Source: Spirodela intermedia
Taxonomy: Eukaryota > Streptophyta > Magnoliopsida > Alismatales > Araceae
Direction: 5' to 3'
Length of the DNA: 64,000 nt
Assembly: GCA_902729315.2 (NCBI GenBank)
Contig: LR746278.1
Coordinates: forward strand, 4,163,501-4,227,500
Shown one piece after another: positions 51,418-63,288 of this stretch (the stretch's first letter is position 1; every line of letters begins with the position of its first letter). The notes beneath the pieces are model-generated. The model had not been told where the DNA came from. It saw nothing but the letters and a program-made list of their open reading frames with translations, and did not search any database. The translations under genes were made by a program, and so were the position numbers.

Positions 51418-51943
51418 CTCCCGACGCCGGTCCCAGTTCACATCAGTCAACGTCCTTCATGGATTCTCCGCTAGAAGAACCCTAAAAGGGATCGACCTTT
51501 TCCACGCGTAAAGTCGCGATTTTCTCCCCTCGCGTTCGCGCTTGCGGTGACAGAATTCCATCCGTTGACTTTTTACGGTCATCATGATAATTAGCTGGCG
51601 TCACCCCTTCGACCAGGATCATCAAGCCCTTGATAATTTTGACGAGTACCCTGTACACGTTTATAGACGACCAGTTGGATGATTTCATGGGAGACATTCT
51701 CCCTCCGACTTCATCGTCCTCCTCCCCGAGTAATGAGGAACCAGTTAGGGTTTTCAGCCGTCGGGAGGGGAGTGGAGGGGCACTCCACAACTCTCGGGAA
51801 ACCACCATAAAATGGCCGCCGACTTCTCTCGAACCAGGCGACCTCTCCAGAATCCCTCGCCTTCTTCCTCCTCCCATCTCTCTTCGAGCTTTGCCGAGAT
51901 GACGGAGTTGCTGGAGTAGAGACGACGAGCTCCACCGGCGGCG

Positions 51944-52525
51944 ATGGGTTTCCTCCTCGTACTCGTGATCAACGCCTTCGTCCTCCTCTCGAGCTTCGCC
52001 GTCTACTTCGTCTGCGCCTTCCTGCTCCGGTGGCGGGAGGTGGAGGTGGAGCCTCCGGCGGAACTCTCCGACAGGGAAAGGGCCGCCGTGGCGGCGGTCC
52101 ACTCCTTCTTCTTCCTCTCCGGCTACTTCGTCTTCTTCTTCTGCAACTCCGCCGTGGCCGCCCTCGCCGTGGGGTTCTCGCTGGTCGCCCTCCTCGCCTG
52201 CCTCCTCCGCCTAGCGGAGCTCATCAAGCACGAACGGAGGGTCGCAGCAGCAGGCGGCGCCGCCGCCGCCGCGGGGCTCGACTGGGGAGATGTGGAGTGG
52301 CTGGGTCATGCCAAAGCCACCGACGGCGACTGCGCCGTCTGCTTGGGAGAGTTGGAGGGAGGTCAGAGATTGAGGAGGCTCCCTCTCTGCGGGCACCGCT
52401 TCCACGCCCGCTGCGTTGACCAGTGGCTCCGCCTCAGCGCCACCTGCCCAATCTGTCGCCGTCCCGTCGCCGCCTCCGCCGTCGTCGTCGTCATCGTCCC
52501 GCCGCCGCCGGCGCTGCCGCCGTGA
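51944..52525 (+). CDS. RING-H2 finger membrane protein, probable E3 ubiquitin ligase
   Basis: This is a single-exon frame of 193 aa. Two hydrophobic stretches (about 5-28 and 54-88) suggest membrane insertion. A C-terminal RING-H2 finger has all eight zinc ligands: C130, C133, C149, H151, H154, C157, C168 and C171. This spacing and the Trp at 161 fit E2-binding RING-H2 fingers. The layout of N-terminal membrane segments plus a RING-H2 is like the plant ATL class, though I did not see a clear GLD motif; the nearest is [10 protein letters not shown] at 111-120. The short proline-rich tail ends the protein. GC content is very high, and an 'alternative' frame on the same strand is a shadow. Substrate unknown. 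Confidence 0.88.
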   Translation: MGFLLVLVINAFVLLSSFAVYFVCAFLLRWREVEVEPPAELSDRERAAVAAVHSFFFLSGYFVFFFCNSAVAALAVGFSLVALLACLLRLAELIKHERRVAAAGGAAAAAGLDWGDVEWLGHAKATDGDCAVCLGELEGGQRLRRLPLCGHRFHARCVDQWLRLSATCPICRRPVAASAVVVVIVPPPPALPP

Positions 52526-52540
52526 TAGAGTGGAGGCGAG

Positions 52541-52927
52541 GCGGCAAGATGAGGCTTTTTTCTTAAGAAGATAATTAGTTGATTCCGCATTTCGTTTTTT
52601 GTCATCGAGTGAAGTCAACGGAGCGAGCCGACTGCCACGGTTCGTAAATTGGGCAGAATCTGCTGATTGAAAAATAATTTACAAAGTCAACGATTCTCCG
52701 GCTTTCTCGGAACGCCTCCAGTGCCCAACTGCCCCGCCAGATATTTGGGCTCATCCGCCGCAGCCGAAAAGAATGGAAGGGAGGAGGCGGCAAGATGAGC
52801 CCTCTTTGGTCATCGGGTGAAGGCAACAAGCCCGAGTCGACTGCCACAGTTCATGTACTGGACAAAGTCAACGCTTCCGGCTTTCTCGGAATGCCTCCAG
52901 CGTCCAACTGACACGCGAGATATTTGG
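52541..52927. repeat. Imperfect tandem duplication between RING-H2 and the small membrane gene
   Basis: Unit 1 (52541-52748) and unit 2 (52787-52927) share, in order, GCGGCAAGATGAG, TCATCG-GTGAAG, CGACTGCCAC, AAAGTCAACG, CCGGCTTTCTCGGAA, TGCCTCCAG and GATATTTGG. Unit 2 is shorter by about 67 bases. The repeat starts right after the RING-H2 stop codon. Confidence 0.8.
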
Positions 52928-53081
52928 AGCGGGGGATCCTCAATTATAGATCTCTCCACGTGGCTGAATCATGGTAGGCGCGGGTTCAAATCTTCCACTA
53001 GCGGGAATTTCAGGGGTGAAATGACTGAAAAGTCCCCATGGAAACCGTCTTCCTCCCGGAAGTTCGGAGCCGGCCAGGGTT

Positions 53082-53088
53082 TATATAA
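53082..53088 (+). promoter_or_regulatory. TATA box before the small membrane-protein gene
   Basis: TATATAA lies 55 bases upstream of the ATG at 53137, so a transcript could start about 25 bases before the start codon. An 11-base G run follows at 53095-53105. Confidence 0.5.
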
Positions 53089-53136
53089 TCCACAGGGGGG
53101 GGGGGCGTCTTCCGCTCATCTCCAAGCACAGCGGCC

Positions 53137-53499
53137 ATGGAGCCCCATCTCCTCTTCGTCCTCAACACCCTCCTCCTCTTCATCCTCATCTTAGTGGTCT
53201 CGGCAGCCGCCATGGCGTCGACATTCGCCCTAGTCGTCTGCGTCATCAGCTTGATCGATCTCGTGGGGAAGGTGAGGCGCCGTCGCCGGCGGGGGTTGGC
53301 CGGGTTGATCCGCAGCCTCCTGTCGTCGCCGGGGACGTCGACGAAGGCGGCGGGGTTTGTTCTTCTGATGTCTACGCCACCGACGGCGGCGACCGGCTCC
53401 GTCGTGCCGCCGTCGCCGGGATCGGTCGACGAGGTGGCCATCGACATGCCGTCGGCAAAGAGCGACAACGAGCTCTTCGCACCCTCGTGGAGTAGTTAA
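53137..53499 (+). CDS. Small uncharacterised membrane protein
   Basis: This is a 120-aa single-exon frame I do not recognise. Residues about 5-43 are strongly hydrophobic (LLFVLNTLLLFILILVV onward) and could form one or two membrane helices. A cluster of Arg (RRRRRR, about 47-52) follows, which would favour a cytosolic tail, then a Ser/Pro/Thr-rich region. A well-placed TATA box supports a real gene, and the pattern of a hydrophobic N-terminus with a GC-rich single exon resembles the RING-H2 gene nearby. It could instead be a truncated relative of a longer membrane protein. Confidence 0.45.
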   Translation: MEPHLLFVLNTLLLFILILVVSAAAMASTFALVVCVISLIDLVGKVRRRRRRGLAGLIRSLLSSPGTSTKAAGFVLLMSTPPTAATGSVVPPSPGSVDEVAIDMPSAKSDNELFAPSWSS

Positions 53500-53507
53500 T
53501 TGTACAG

Positions 53508-53668
53508 TGCTCTCTCTCTCTCTCTCTCTCTCCATGCATCTCTGTGTATTTCTCCCTTCTATATGAGAAATCAAGCTCTTCTCAAGCAGCCCATTTCCAA
53601 TAAAGCTCTCTCTCTCTCTCCTCTCTTCTCTCTCTCCTCTCTCTCTCTCTCCTCTCTCTCTCTCTAGA
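53508..53668. repeat. Clustered (CT)n microsatellites
   Basis: CT runs occupy about 53508-53532 and 53605-53666, just downstream of the small membrane-protein gene, with TCTCTC interruptions. Confidence 0.85.
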
Positions 53669-53859
53669 TCTCTAGAGGGGGGCGAGAATGACGATAATTG
53701 GAAGATGACCAGAGAGTCTGCTTTGAATCCGAAAACCAGATACACAAACAATACCGAGTACGAGACGGAAATCCCCACCATGTTCAACAAGGGCCAACTC
53801 CTCCGGCTAGCTCCACCGCTGACCACCTGGTCAACGTTCCCCCCACCGCCAGTGGGGCA

Positions 53860-56800
53860 TCAGTAGCCGTTGATGTGCCGCCGAGCACCGCCTGAGTAGA
53901 TCTCCGGCGGCGCCGCCGCTGCCGCCTCCGTGAGGCGGGAGAAAGGCGCCGCCTGGGCACGGGCGGCGGCGGCGGCGGCGGCGGCGGGCTTGGCGTCAGA
54001 GACTGACCTCGAGAACGCCTGAGCGAGCTCCACCGCCGACGCCGCCTTCCCGAACCGCAGCGCCGCCTGCTCTGCCGGCTTCGGCGGCGGCGGCTCCTCA
54101 CGCCGCCGCCAGCTCTCCGTCTCTGCACGGCTCTCCGCCGCCTTCTCCCCTTCCCTGAGGCTCCTCCTGCCGTCGCTCCACCGCGAGCTCCATTGACTTT
54201 CCCCCCTCTCCGCCTCCGCCGCCGGCTGCTGCCTCCCCGTCGGCGATGGATGCTCCACCTTCACCTCCGCCTTCACCCTGCACAGGCAGCTAGCTGGTGA
54301 GATAGAGACAGAGAGAGATCGAGAGAGAGAGAGAGACGATGTGGAGACCTGTTATTATTGGGCAGAGGGGAGGGCGGGTCGACGAGGGAGAGGGCGGCGT
54401 CGTCGACTCCACGTTCCTTGAGGACCTGCGGATGCGAGGGGGAAGAGGAAAAGCCATATGAAAGAGGAATTAATCGAGAGGTGTGAGAGTTGACTTCTGC
54501 CGCGTCCGCCAGGGGAAGGAGTAAAAGGACGTACGACTTCTCTGGGGCGAGCTCCACCGAAAACCTTCTCCCTAGAATAGAAGAACAACAAGAACAGCAA
54601 AAATATCAAAAAATCGGGAAAAAAAACAATGATGCCCGAAAATGAGAGTAATTCACGAATATACGCAAACAAAAAACTTTTTTATTATTTATTTATCTAT
54701 TTACTTATTTCTAACCATAAACTACGATCATCAATGATGTTAGCCAATGTAGTAGAAAGACCTGAGCTAAAAAAGCTCATCAGATAAACTTTCCAAGCAT
54801 ATGACCCATACTATAAAAGGAAACTCCATGTGATAACGAAGATCATTTAGTTCTAATCCTAGGTTTTCTGATGTCTCATTTTAGTATCTTCATTACTTAC
54901 ATGCACAATCATGTCATCAATGAAATAAATAACAGTATTGACTGTCATGGTCATCTTTATTCTGTAGCATCAGTAGAACCCGGGTGTCAAGCATCTGCCA
55001 CCAGAATGAAAAAAACTGTATGATTTTGATTTCAGCCTGATATTTTTCATCAAATGATGCATCCATTCAATGAAAATCAGCAACTTTTAAGCATGACCTA
55101 GTTTATCGATCCAAGTGGCAACTCTGATACATGCACCAAAGAAGAAAAGCTCAGCTCCATCATTCCAGTGATGATCATTCAGATAACAAACAGGGCATCT
55201 CGTTGAAAGATGATGAACAAATATGGAAGCTGTACGGAGAAATCTGAATGATTATATAGCCTATCATCTTCGATCACTCTGTCCAAAACGATCGAGCGGG
55301 CATCACCTCCGAGATATAACCAACCACATGGGTATCATCATCATGGCGACCATATTTCACTGGGTAGCATGCAATGAACATGTCATTCTGGAGAATCCCA
55401 CGGCATCTGATTAGATTCCCACTCAACTACACAGAGATTTCATATGATTCCAGAACAGACAGATGATTGTTGTACAGTAAAACCAATGAAGATGGAAAAC
55501 GAAGGAAATGGGTTCAAACCTCTTCTTCTCAACGTATTCACTTGACTGTTGAACTTGCTGTGAGCGAGGCAGCAGGTTCAATTTGGGGCGCTCCACTGGC
55601 AGGTTCCCGCCATCACCGACACCTGAGCTTGGCTTGCTAGGGTTTGAATCACCTAACGCCTCAGTGACATTCTCTGCAGGAACAAGGTTCACAATGGGAG
55701 CTTGATATGCCTGGTCCACCAAGAATACAAATCAACAGTTACCCACACACGCCACAATCACATAATCGGAACTGGCAACTCGTCTTCTGCAACAAATAGA
55801 TACACAGTTATGGTGGGTCGCAGCGGCCTACACTCTCACCTGCTTGTGACCAGAAGCGCGGGTATCCACAGGCTCAAGTGGCTTTGGTGTGGGAGGGAGG
55901 CTGGTCAGCTTCATCCTCTCTGATACTTCTGCAATCTCTTTCCGTTGCAGCTGCTGCCCAATGAATCTTCCCTCTGCCGACAGTGGTCGAGGCCCATCAA
56001 AGCTAAAGCCCACTGCCCCACTCTTCTCCTTCGGTTCCGAGTACACCGGAGACCTTACTCTATCGTATACTCTGTCAAAGTTAGCCCTATCACCATATCT
56101 TCTCTGAGAACCTCCCTCAGCGGCGGCTACATCATTTTCCCTGAATCTCGCATCCCCGCCCCCCGTCTCCGACAGTGGAACGGCCTCAGCGTCAGGAATT
56201 TGATTGAGCATCCCAGGTTTGGACTGCCACCTTCCTGAAGTAACCTTCTCGATCGCGCTTGCCTGAGCAAATCTCGAAGCGGCCCCGGGCCCAGACAACG
56301 TAGCTGCAGGCTGCATCATCGTCTCTTCCTTCTTCATCCCCCAAGCAGAGGGAGCAACATTGACATTGCCAGATCCCTGAGAGTGTGATGAAGGAAGATG
56401 GGGGCTCCCTCCAACAACTGTCGAGACGGACCCGCCAAAGGAATGATGGGCTTGTGGAGATGCTTGCGTGGCAGGGCTCGATGCCGGCCGTCCTGGAGCC
56501 AACGTCTGCTGATGAATCTGGGCCCTTGCCTCGACCGATCGGGTTGAGCGGACGGCATCGTCCCCCGAAGGGACCGCACGCCTGGGAGCGGAAGTTGCAT
56601 CAAATGGCTTGCGCTCGTCTTCGTCGAAGTTGCGGCCGATGTGCGAGAGGAAAGGCGCTCCCTCCTCCAGCCCCCGGACCGCGCCCCCGCCGCCCCCGCC
56701 AGCCGACCCAGGGCGGGGCCGGAGGTGGTCCTGCCGCCCCAGCCCGCCGCCGCCACCGATCCCGGGACTTCCCCACCCACCTCCGATCGGGCGCTCATAC

Positions 56801-57135
56801 GCTCCACGATCTAATGGCCTCGGCGTCCTGCGTATCCAAAAATAAAGAGCCAAAACCGGGGATTCAGGAATTAAGCCCCACAAAACGAGATCTAGGGCAC
56901 AGAGACGGCCGAACAGACGCGATCAAAATAGCAGGGGGGGAAGGGGGGGAAGAGAAAAAGGAACAAGGAAGAAACAAGCGAGGCACAAGATGAACATCGC
57001 GATCGAGAAAATATTCCAGATGTCGGAGGATTACACTCCCGGGGCCGACGGCAGGGGGAGGTCGGAAGGGATGGAGCCGCCGTGGAAATCCTTCAACGTC
57101 ATGGTGGATCCGCTGAAGGCCTTCTTCTTCGACAT
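53860..57135 (-). CDS. Plant translation initiation factor-related protein (6 exons)
   Basis: The exons on the minus strand are 57135-57035, 56827-55840, 55710-55520, 54571-54535, 54425-54349 and 54277-53860. All are GT-AG and sum to 604 codons (603 aa). I recognise a plant family annotated as eukaryotic translation initiation factor-related, with these hallmarks in order: start MSKKKAFSG with LKDFHGGSIPSDLPLPSAPG, SRFAQASAIEKV, RPLSAEGRFIGQQLQRKE, RPKLNLLPRS, FGGARPREVVLKERGVDD, FGKAASAVELAQAFSRSVSD and the terminal INGY. The protein is Gly- and Pro-rich, mostly disordered, with no catalytic domain. The link to translation (eIF4B-like) comes from family annotation and is weaker than the gene model. 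The ATG at 57135 was chosen because it restores the MSKKK start; an inner ATG at 57102 is in frame. Confidence 0.88.
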
Positions 57136-57286
57136 CCCGCCGCCCCGCCTCCTCCGCGCTGCCGCCCTTTCTCCCTCCCCTTCCTCTCTCGGGAGCTACC
57201 GGAGAGGGAGAACCAAGGAGACGGAGCTCACCAGGAGACGGAGAAATGTGGGTTAAAAAAAACCTTTGCCTTTCTCTCCCTCCCCC

Positions 57287-57294
57287 TATTTATA
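57287..57294 (-). promoter_or_regulatory. TATA box of the initiation factor-related gene
   Basis: TATAAATA on the minus strand lies about 150 bases upstream of the start codon at 57135, so transcription should start near 57260. Confidence 0.5.
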
Positions 57295-57309
57295 TGCGGG
57301 GAGACGGAC

Positions 57310-58030
57310 ACTGTCGGCTGGTCTAGATGGGAAAAATACATAAACACCCTTCAAAATAGAATTCTTCCAACTTTCCCACTTCACTCTCCTCGAGTTTTTC
57401 TTCAAGATAATATATTCGCATTGTAAGATATTTTCTAAATTTTCCGTCTTTTTTGGGTTTTGAATAATTTTGGTCCCTCATCCCAGTAATTTACAGAAAA
57501 ATCCCCCAAGGAATAATTTTCCTTATTATATTACCCCAACTGCTCCACGTAAGACCCCCCCCCCTTATCTGAGGACAAACGCTTGATTGGTCAAGGTGAG
57601 GAAAAGTACATAAAGCCCCTTCAAAAATATATTTTCTTCGAACTTTTTCCATTTCACCCTCCCCAAGCTTTTCTGAAAGCTAATTCCAACTAAGAATTTT
57701 TGCAAAATGATATGTCTCGTGTAATTTTCATAAAACCTTACTGAAACATTGTATTATAATAGTACCCCTATCACTCCATGCAAACACCCCCCCCGGGAAA
57801 AATGGGCTGGTCCAATTGGGAAAAATACATAAAAACCCTTCAGAACACAATTTTGTTTAGAAATTCCGCTTTCACGTCACTCTCATCGAGCAAACTAATA
57901 TATATTCGTACTATAAGATATTATTCAAAATGCTCTATCTTGTTTGGGTTTTTAATAATTTTGGTACATCAGTCTTGTTTTGAAGAGAAAAGCCCTTGAG
58001 GACAGATTTTCTTACCATAAATAACACCGC
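57310..58030. repeat. Three-unit imperfect tandem repeat, about 240 bp each
   Basis: Units begin near 57315, 57585 and 57805. Each starts with a GGTC...GG(A)AAAA(T/G)TACATAAA...CCCTTCA phrase, followed by an AT-rich part. Units 1 and 3 also share a TGGGTTTT(G/T)AATAATTTTGGT phrase and CCC(C)(A/T)TGAGGA-like ends. C runs lie at two unit boundaries (near 57557 and 57787). Confidence 0.75.
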
Positions 58031-59219
58031 ATTTTTCTATAATTATTTATTCAGATTAAGATAAAAAATACACAAAAAATAATCAAACAGTTATTTGGGT
58101 TTTTTTAGAAAACTAACTATTTTTTGCACAATTTAGTAAAATACTCCAAGTTTCTTACCTAAGTTTCTGGTATAATAAAATATTTTAATAAATATCACAT
58201 TTGTTAAGTTTTCTTACTCCAAATTATTTTAATAAACATGCTTACCTAGTTTATTAACTAAATTATTAAATATTTATTTACCATATTTTTCCATATATTT
58301 TGTCGCCAACTGGATGGTTTTAGACATGATAGCAGCTCATTAATTTTGAAGCAAAGTATTCGTCATTGTATAATTTTATTCCAAGAAAAGTAAATATTCA
58401 AGAAACATGTATTATGTTTTAAGATGTTAGCACCATTTCAACATATTTGAAACGTTGACTAGACATTGTTTGTAAAATAACGTGGTATGTTGTGCACGAA
58501 CTAGTCAACGTTGACATATGATACCATCTCATCTTCCTAGTATCATACGCTACTTTTTTCACTCTCACAATTGTTACACCCATTGACTTGAACCTCCCTC
58601 TCTCTCTCTCTCTCTCTCCCTCTCACTCTCTCTCTCTTTCTCTCTCTCTTGCATGTATATTTTTCAGAAAGTAACCTTTTGGGCGTCATATTCCTATAAG
58701 TTAGTTTATCTTATACAACAAAAAATATGTGTATTTAAGATAGTATAGAGATGATCTCTGGTCAAGGCAATTGAGTTATGCAGCTAATAATCCACAAGTG
58801 GTTTTGTTTCTCGGAACGCGGGCCGGCCCAGGCCCGTAGTCAACTATCAGCTTCGAATTCTCCGTTTTGCCATCGAGCACGCTGGCATGAGCGCGTATCA
58901 CCAAGGGTACAAACGTCATATTACAAATATGGTGGGGGGCCACCGTGAGGCGATCCGGATCCCCATCACCGGGCGGGTTGGGTGATTTTGCATTATTTTC
59001 CGTTTTGCCACTGGGATTTTGCGTGGGGGCCCGATGGAAAATAATAAGTGATTTGAGGGTAAAATGTGAAATAATCTTAATAGGAGGCAGAAATGGATCC
59101 AGGTCGGGAAGTAAGTCGTGCATCTTCTTCTCCCCCGTAGACAGAGATAGAGAGAGAGAGAGAGAGAGAGAGGAGCGCGTGAGCGGGAGGGAGGAGGGAG
59201 GGAACAATAAATAGCATAC

Positions 59220-59281
<62 letters not shown>

Positions 59282-59734
59282 GAGAGCGAGAGAGGCGCGG
59301 GGAGGAAGGGGGAGGGAGGGAGAGAGAGGGGGGGATGTGAAGTTGAGATGGGTGGGAGCGGCGGGCGCTGACAGTGTAGATCAACGTCGTCGTCGCATCC
59401 GCCGGAAGGTCGGCTTCTCGATTTCTCCCTCTACGCCGCATTTTAATTTGATGTTGTGGCGAGGTTTTCTTGGAGTTTCAGGTTAGGGTTTTGATCCCGG
59501 AGCTTGGGGGCTGTTGGTGGAGCCCGAAACCCTATTGTAGGTGTTTTTGGCCGTCCTAGTCTTTGCTGATGGCTCTTTTTTGGCTGGAATTAGGGTTTTG
59601 ATCTCGGCAGGCGTGGAGTATTGGTGGAGCATGAGCATAGACAGCCCTGGCGCGGACCGTAATTGAGCGGTGTCGCATCTTCTGGATTGCGGGTGTAGCG
59701 TTCCATTTCTTCCTAGGGCTCTGTTTTGAGTTCC
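58031..59734. other. AT-rich spacer, then GA-rich 5' region of the ATXR3-like gene
   Basis: From 58031 to about 58780 the sequence is AT-rich with a CT microsatellite near 58597-58650. The last kilobase is GC-richer and contains a long (GA)n stretch (about 59148-59290, nearly pure at 59224-59270). It probably contains the promoter and 5' leader of the gene starting at 59735. An open frame on the opposite strand is low-complexity Ser/Leu from the GA repeat and is not a gene. Confidence 0.55.
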
Positions 59735-62700
59735 ATGGGCGATGGAGCGGTGGTGTGCATGCCTTCACAACAGCAACATCTCGCGGAGAGGTTTCCGGTC
59801 TCTGAAGCATCCTGGGGTGGCAGAGTGTTTGGTTGTGTGCCTGAGAGGAAGATGAAAGAACCCGAGAAGGAGCTAGCCGAGAAACCGGAGGAGACGTCTG
59901 TGAAGGAAGAGCTGGAGAAGGGAGAGTTCGCACCTGAGCGACTGAGACAGGGGGGCCCTGGGAGTTGGGAGCAGCAGACTAATGGAGAATTGGAGAAGGG
60001 GGAGTTCGTGCCGGAAATGGGGCACAGAGGCGAGTTGGAGATGGGGGAGTTTGTGCCTGATGAATGGCAGAGATTGGAGGAGGATAAGCTGGAACACGAG
60101 TCAGGGAGGGCTCGTAGGTCAGAATTGGAGAAGGGAGAGCTTGTCCCGGATAAAGGGCGAAAGGGTGAGAGGGAGAATTCCCAAGAAGATTATTACCGAA
60201 GAAAAGTGGGTGGCAGTAGGAGAGAGAGTGAGCAGAGGAATTGCGAGAAGGGTGAGTTCGTCCGTGATAAACGGCAGAAGGGTGATAGAAGGCGCACCCC
60301 TGATGACTTTCACCGGAGGAAAGAAGGCGGAAGTAGGATTGACGGTGAGCAGAGGAAGCGGTCATCTCTTAAAAGTGAGAGCGGCAACAATGACGTAAGG
60401 AGTGACTCAGGTTCGCACAAGCATGAGGTCAGCAACGGCAAGTACCATGGAAAAGATCATAACACCACTAGCAGCCAGAAAAAGCACTGCATTGAATCCG
60501 AGAACAGCACCCGAAAGCACCATGGAGAGTTCCGCGGTAGTTCAGCTCCAAAAGGTCGGAGGATTTCGGAAGAAAATACCAGTCGTTCTGGCCATCAAGA
60601 TAAGTTGCATGGCTCATCCACTGTCTCTTCAAGAAGTTCGTCCACTAATAAGTATTCCTCTTCTAGACGTCACGACTCACCGTTGCCATCTCGAGCTCAT
60701 GACAGGCATGCACAGAAACCTGCATCTTCGGTGCAGAATCGTCATGATCCTGCTCACCAACATAATCACAGGAACCGGAGTCCTGTTTACCCCGACCGAT
60801 CCCCATGTGATCAACAGGAACGGACTCCAAGCTGCTTGGAGAGGTCTCCAAACGATCGTGGGAGGCACCGTGATTATAGGGATCGAACTCCAAGTTTCAG
60901 GGATCGATCTCCCCATGATCGAGTTCGTCACCATGGTCACAGGGATAGGACTCCCAGTAACTCGGATAGATCTCCTCAGAACAGTGGGCAGGTTCAGGAA
61001 GCCATAAGGAAAGGTGGCAGTAGTGAAAAACATCATGGACGGCGTGAAGAGAAGCCAAGACGGAGAGAACCTGATGTAAAGGACTCTGCCAAACATAGCT
61101 CGCTCCGGGAATCAAGTAGCAGTACTCGTCCTGACAAAGTTGCTGAAGGTAAGCCTGACAAGGAGAAAACGTCACAGAAAAATATTGCGGACTATAGAGA
61201 ACTGCCGCCTCCTCCACCAGTTTCTCCACCTCCTCTTCCACCTCCTCCGCCTCCTCCATCAAATGGATTTCTTGAAGATCATCTTTCAATGGAAGAGGAT
61301 ATGGATATCTGTGACACCCCACCTCATGCTGCACCAATGATGGAACAGAACTTGGGGAAATGGTATTATTTGGACGACTTTGGCCTGGAGCGAGGACCAT
61401 CCAAGTTGGCTGATCTTAAGAGACTTGTGGAGGAAGGAGTTCTTCCTTCTGATCATTTGATAAAACACTTTGATAGTGATCGGTGGGTAACTGTAGAAAA
61501 TGCCACTTCTCCATTGGTGTCAGTGAGCTTAACTTCCATCGTGTCAGATGCAGTGACCCAGATGGTGAGCCCCCCTGAGGCCTCAGGAAACATGTCAATT
61601 GATGCAGCAGATGTGGCACATGAAAAATCTGTGTTGACTGTGCAACCTGAGATGCACCTTAAGAATGATTGGGATCATCCAGAACCTATGGAGGATTTCC
61701 AGATTGATCAAAGAGTGGAAGCTCTATTAGATGGTCATGACATTATTCCTGGTAGAGAGTTGGAGACTATTGGAGGTAATTTTTTTTCCTGTTGCTACTT
61801 GCTAGATGATGACTTTGTTCTTGTCGTCGCATTTAACCTCTTGCTTTTCCTTTCTTATGCTATATTTTGGTACCTGACTCCTCATTCGAAATTTCTATTG
61901 TTACAGAGGCGTTGAAAGTGACTTTTGAGCACGTTGAATGGGAAAAATGGGGCCACTCTGAAGGTATAATGCTAAGATATCTTGCGTTAACTTTTTTTTC
62001 TTAACCTCTCGATCATTTTTCTGTGTTCTTCTGTTTCTAAAAGGAAACGTTCTTGCATCAGGTTTCACAAGATCCAGAGCACATGCTTCTGAAATCCCTC
62101 GACAATCAAGAGAAGATGGAACCAGTAGACCTCCTGAAGGTTTGCCTAGGGAAAGTTTTGAGATGAGATTTATTCCCCCATCTGAAAAGGATCTTACTTT
62201 CCCCAACAGTGATTCCAGTGATTGGTTTGCTGGACGGTGGTCTTGCAAGGGTGGAGATTGGAGGAGAAATGATGATAATAGTAATGATAGATGTCAGAAA
62301 AGAAAACTTGTTCTTAATGAAGGCTATCCGCTCTGTCAGATGCCGAAAAGTGGAGAAGACCCTCGCTGGCATGGGAAGGATGACCTCTCTTCATCTAGCA
62401 AAAAACTTGATCTTCCAACTTGGGCTTTCTCTTGGATTGATGATAAGAATGAGAACGCTAATGACTCAACCAAAGGCATGCTACCAGGTAGGGGAAGCCA
62501 GATCAAGAATACGGCCATCAGGGGAGTAAAAGGAACTGTGCTTCCTGTTGTCAGGATAAATGCATGTGTTGTCAGGGACCACACCTTTTGTTCTGAACCG
62601 CGCCCAAAGGTGAAATCCAATGAACGTCATTCCAGATCCTCTCGTTCACATAGTGCTGGTGGTGATAAGAGCTCTTCTGCTGAGGTCACTTCTCAATCAA

Positions 62701-63288
62701 AGAATGTACCCCAGTCTGACAGCTCAATCAAAAACAGCGGAAATGTTAAGATCCCCAAGGACCGGATATGTACCATTGATGAATTGTCGGTACATGTAGG
62801 TGGATGGTATTATTTAGATGGTGCTGGGCGTGAACATGGCCCGTTTTCATTTTCGGAACTACAGGATTTAGTTGCTAAGGGTGCCATTTTGAAGCATTCA
62901 AGTGTCTTCAGGAAGGCAGATAACGTCTGGATTCCTGTGACAAAAGGCAACAAAACTTCCGAGGCAGCGAGCCATCAAGATGAAAGAGGGCCACTGGCTA
63001 ACAGATCAACTTCCAATTCTGTTTCTCATAATCTTGTTGATGTTCTATCGTTTAACAACTCACATCCTCAGTATATTGGGTATACTCGAGGCAAGCTGCA
63101 TGAACTGGTCATGAAATCTTACAAGAGCCGAGAATTTGCCGCAGCTATAAATGAGGTATTAGATCCATGGATTAATGCAAAGCAGCCGAAGAAAGAGATG
63201 GAAAAACATTTCCCTTTCAATTCATCTATCACAAAGAGTTCTGTAGTTCTCTCTCACGATTTACCAAGTGAAAGGTTCTGGTGTACAG
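59735..63288 (+). CDS. ATXR3: Histone-lysine N-methyltransferase ATXR3/SDG2-like, 5' part
   Basis: ATXR3 is the main H3K4 trimethylase of Arabidopsis. Three exons are present: 59735-61775, 61907-61963 and 62062-63288. They give 1108 codons, and an intron then runs to the window end, so the C-terminal half with the SET domain is outside. The start reads MGDGAVVCMP, like the Arabidopsis protein. Five acidic repeats of the ELEKGEF(V/A)P type lie at about 50-170, followed by an Arg/Ser/His-rich region with RDRTPS-type repeats and a polyproline stretch (about 490-515). Two GYF-like modules follow: WYYLDDFGLERGPS at about 543 and WYYLDGAGREHGPF at about 947. The TTG upstream at 59726 is not a start. 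The 5' leader carries a long GA repeat. Confidence 0.92.

Noticed and set aside
52970-53010. tRNA-like CGGGTTCAAATC sequence
   Set aside because: Only the T-arm-like piece is present; no cloverleaf could be formed.
58776-59441. A 221-codon minus-strand frame rich in Ser-Leu
   Set aside because: Most of it is translated GA/CT microsatellite, with no conserved domain.
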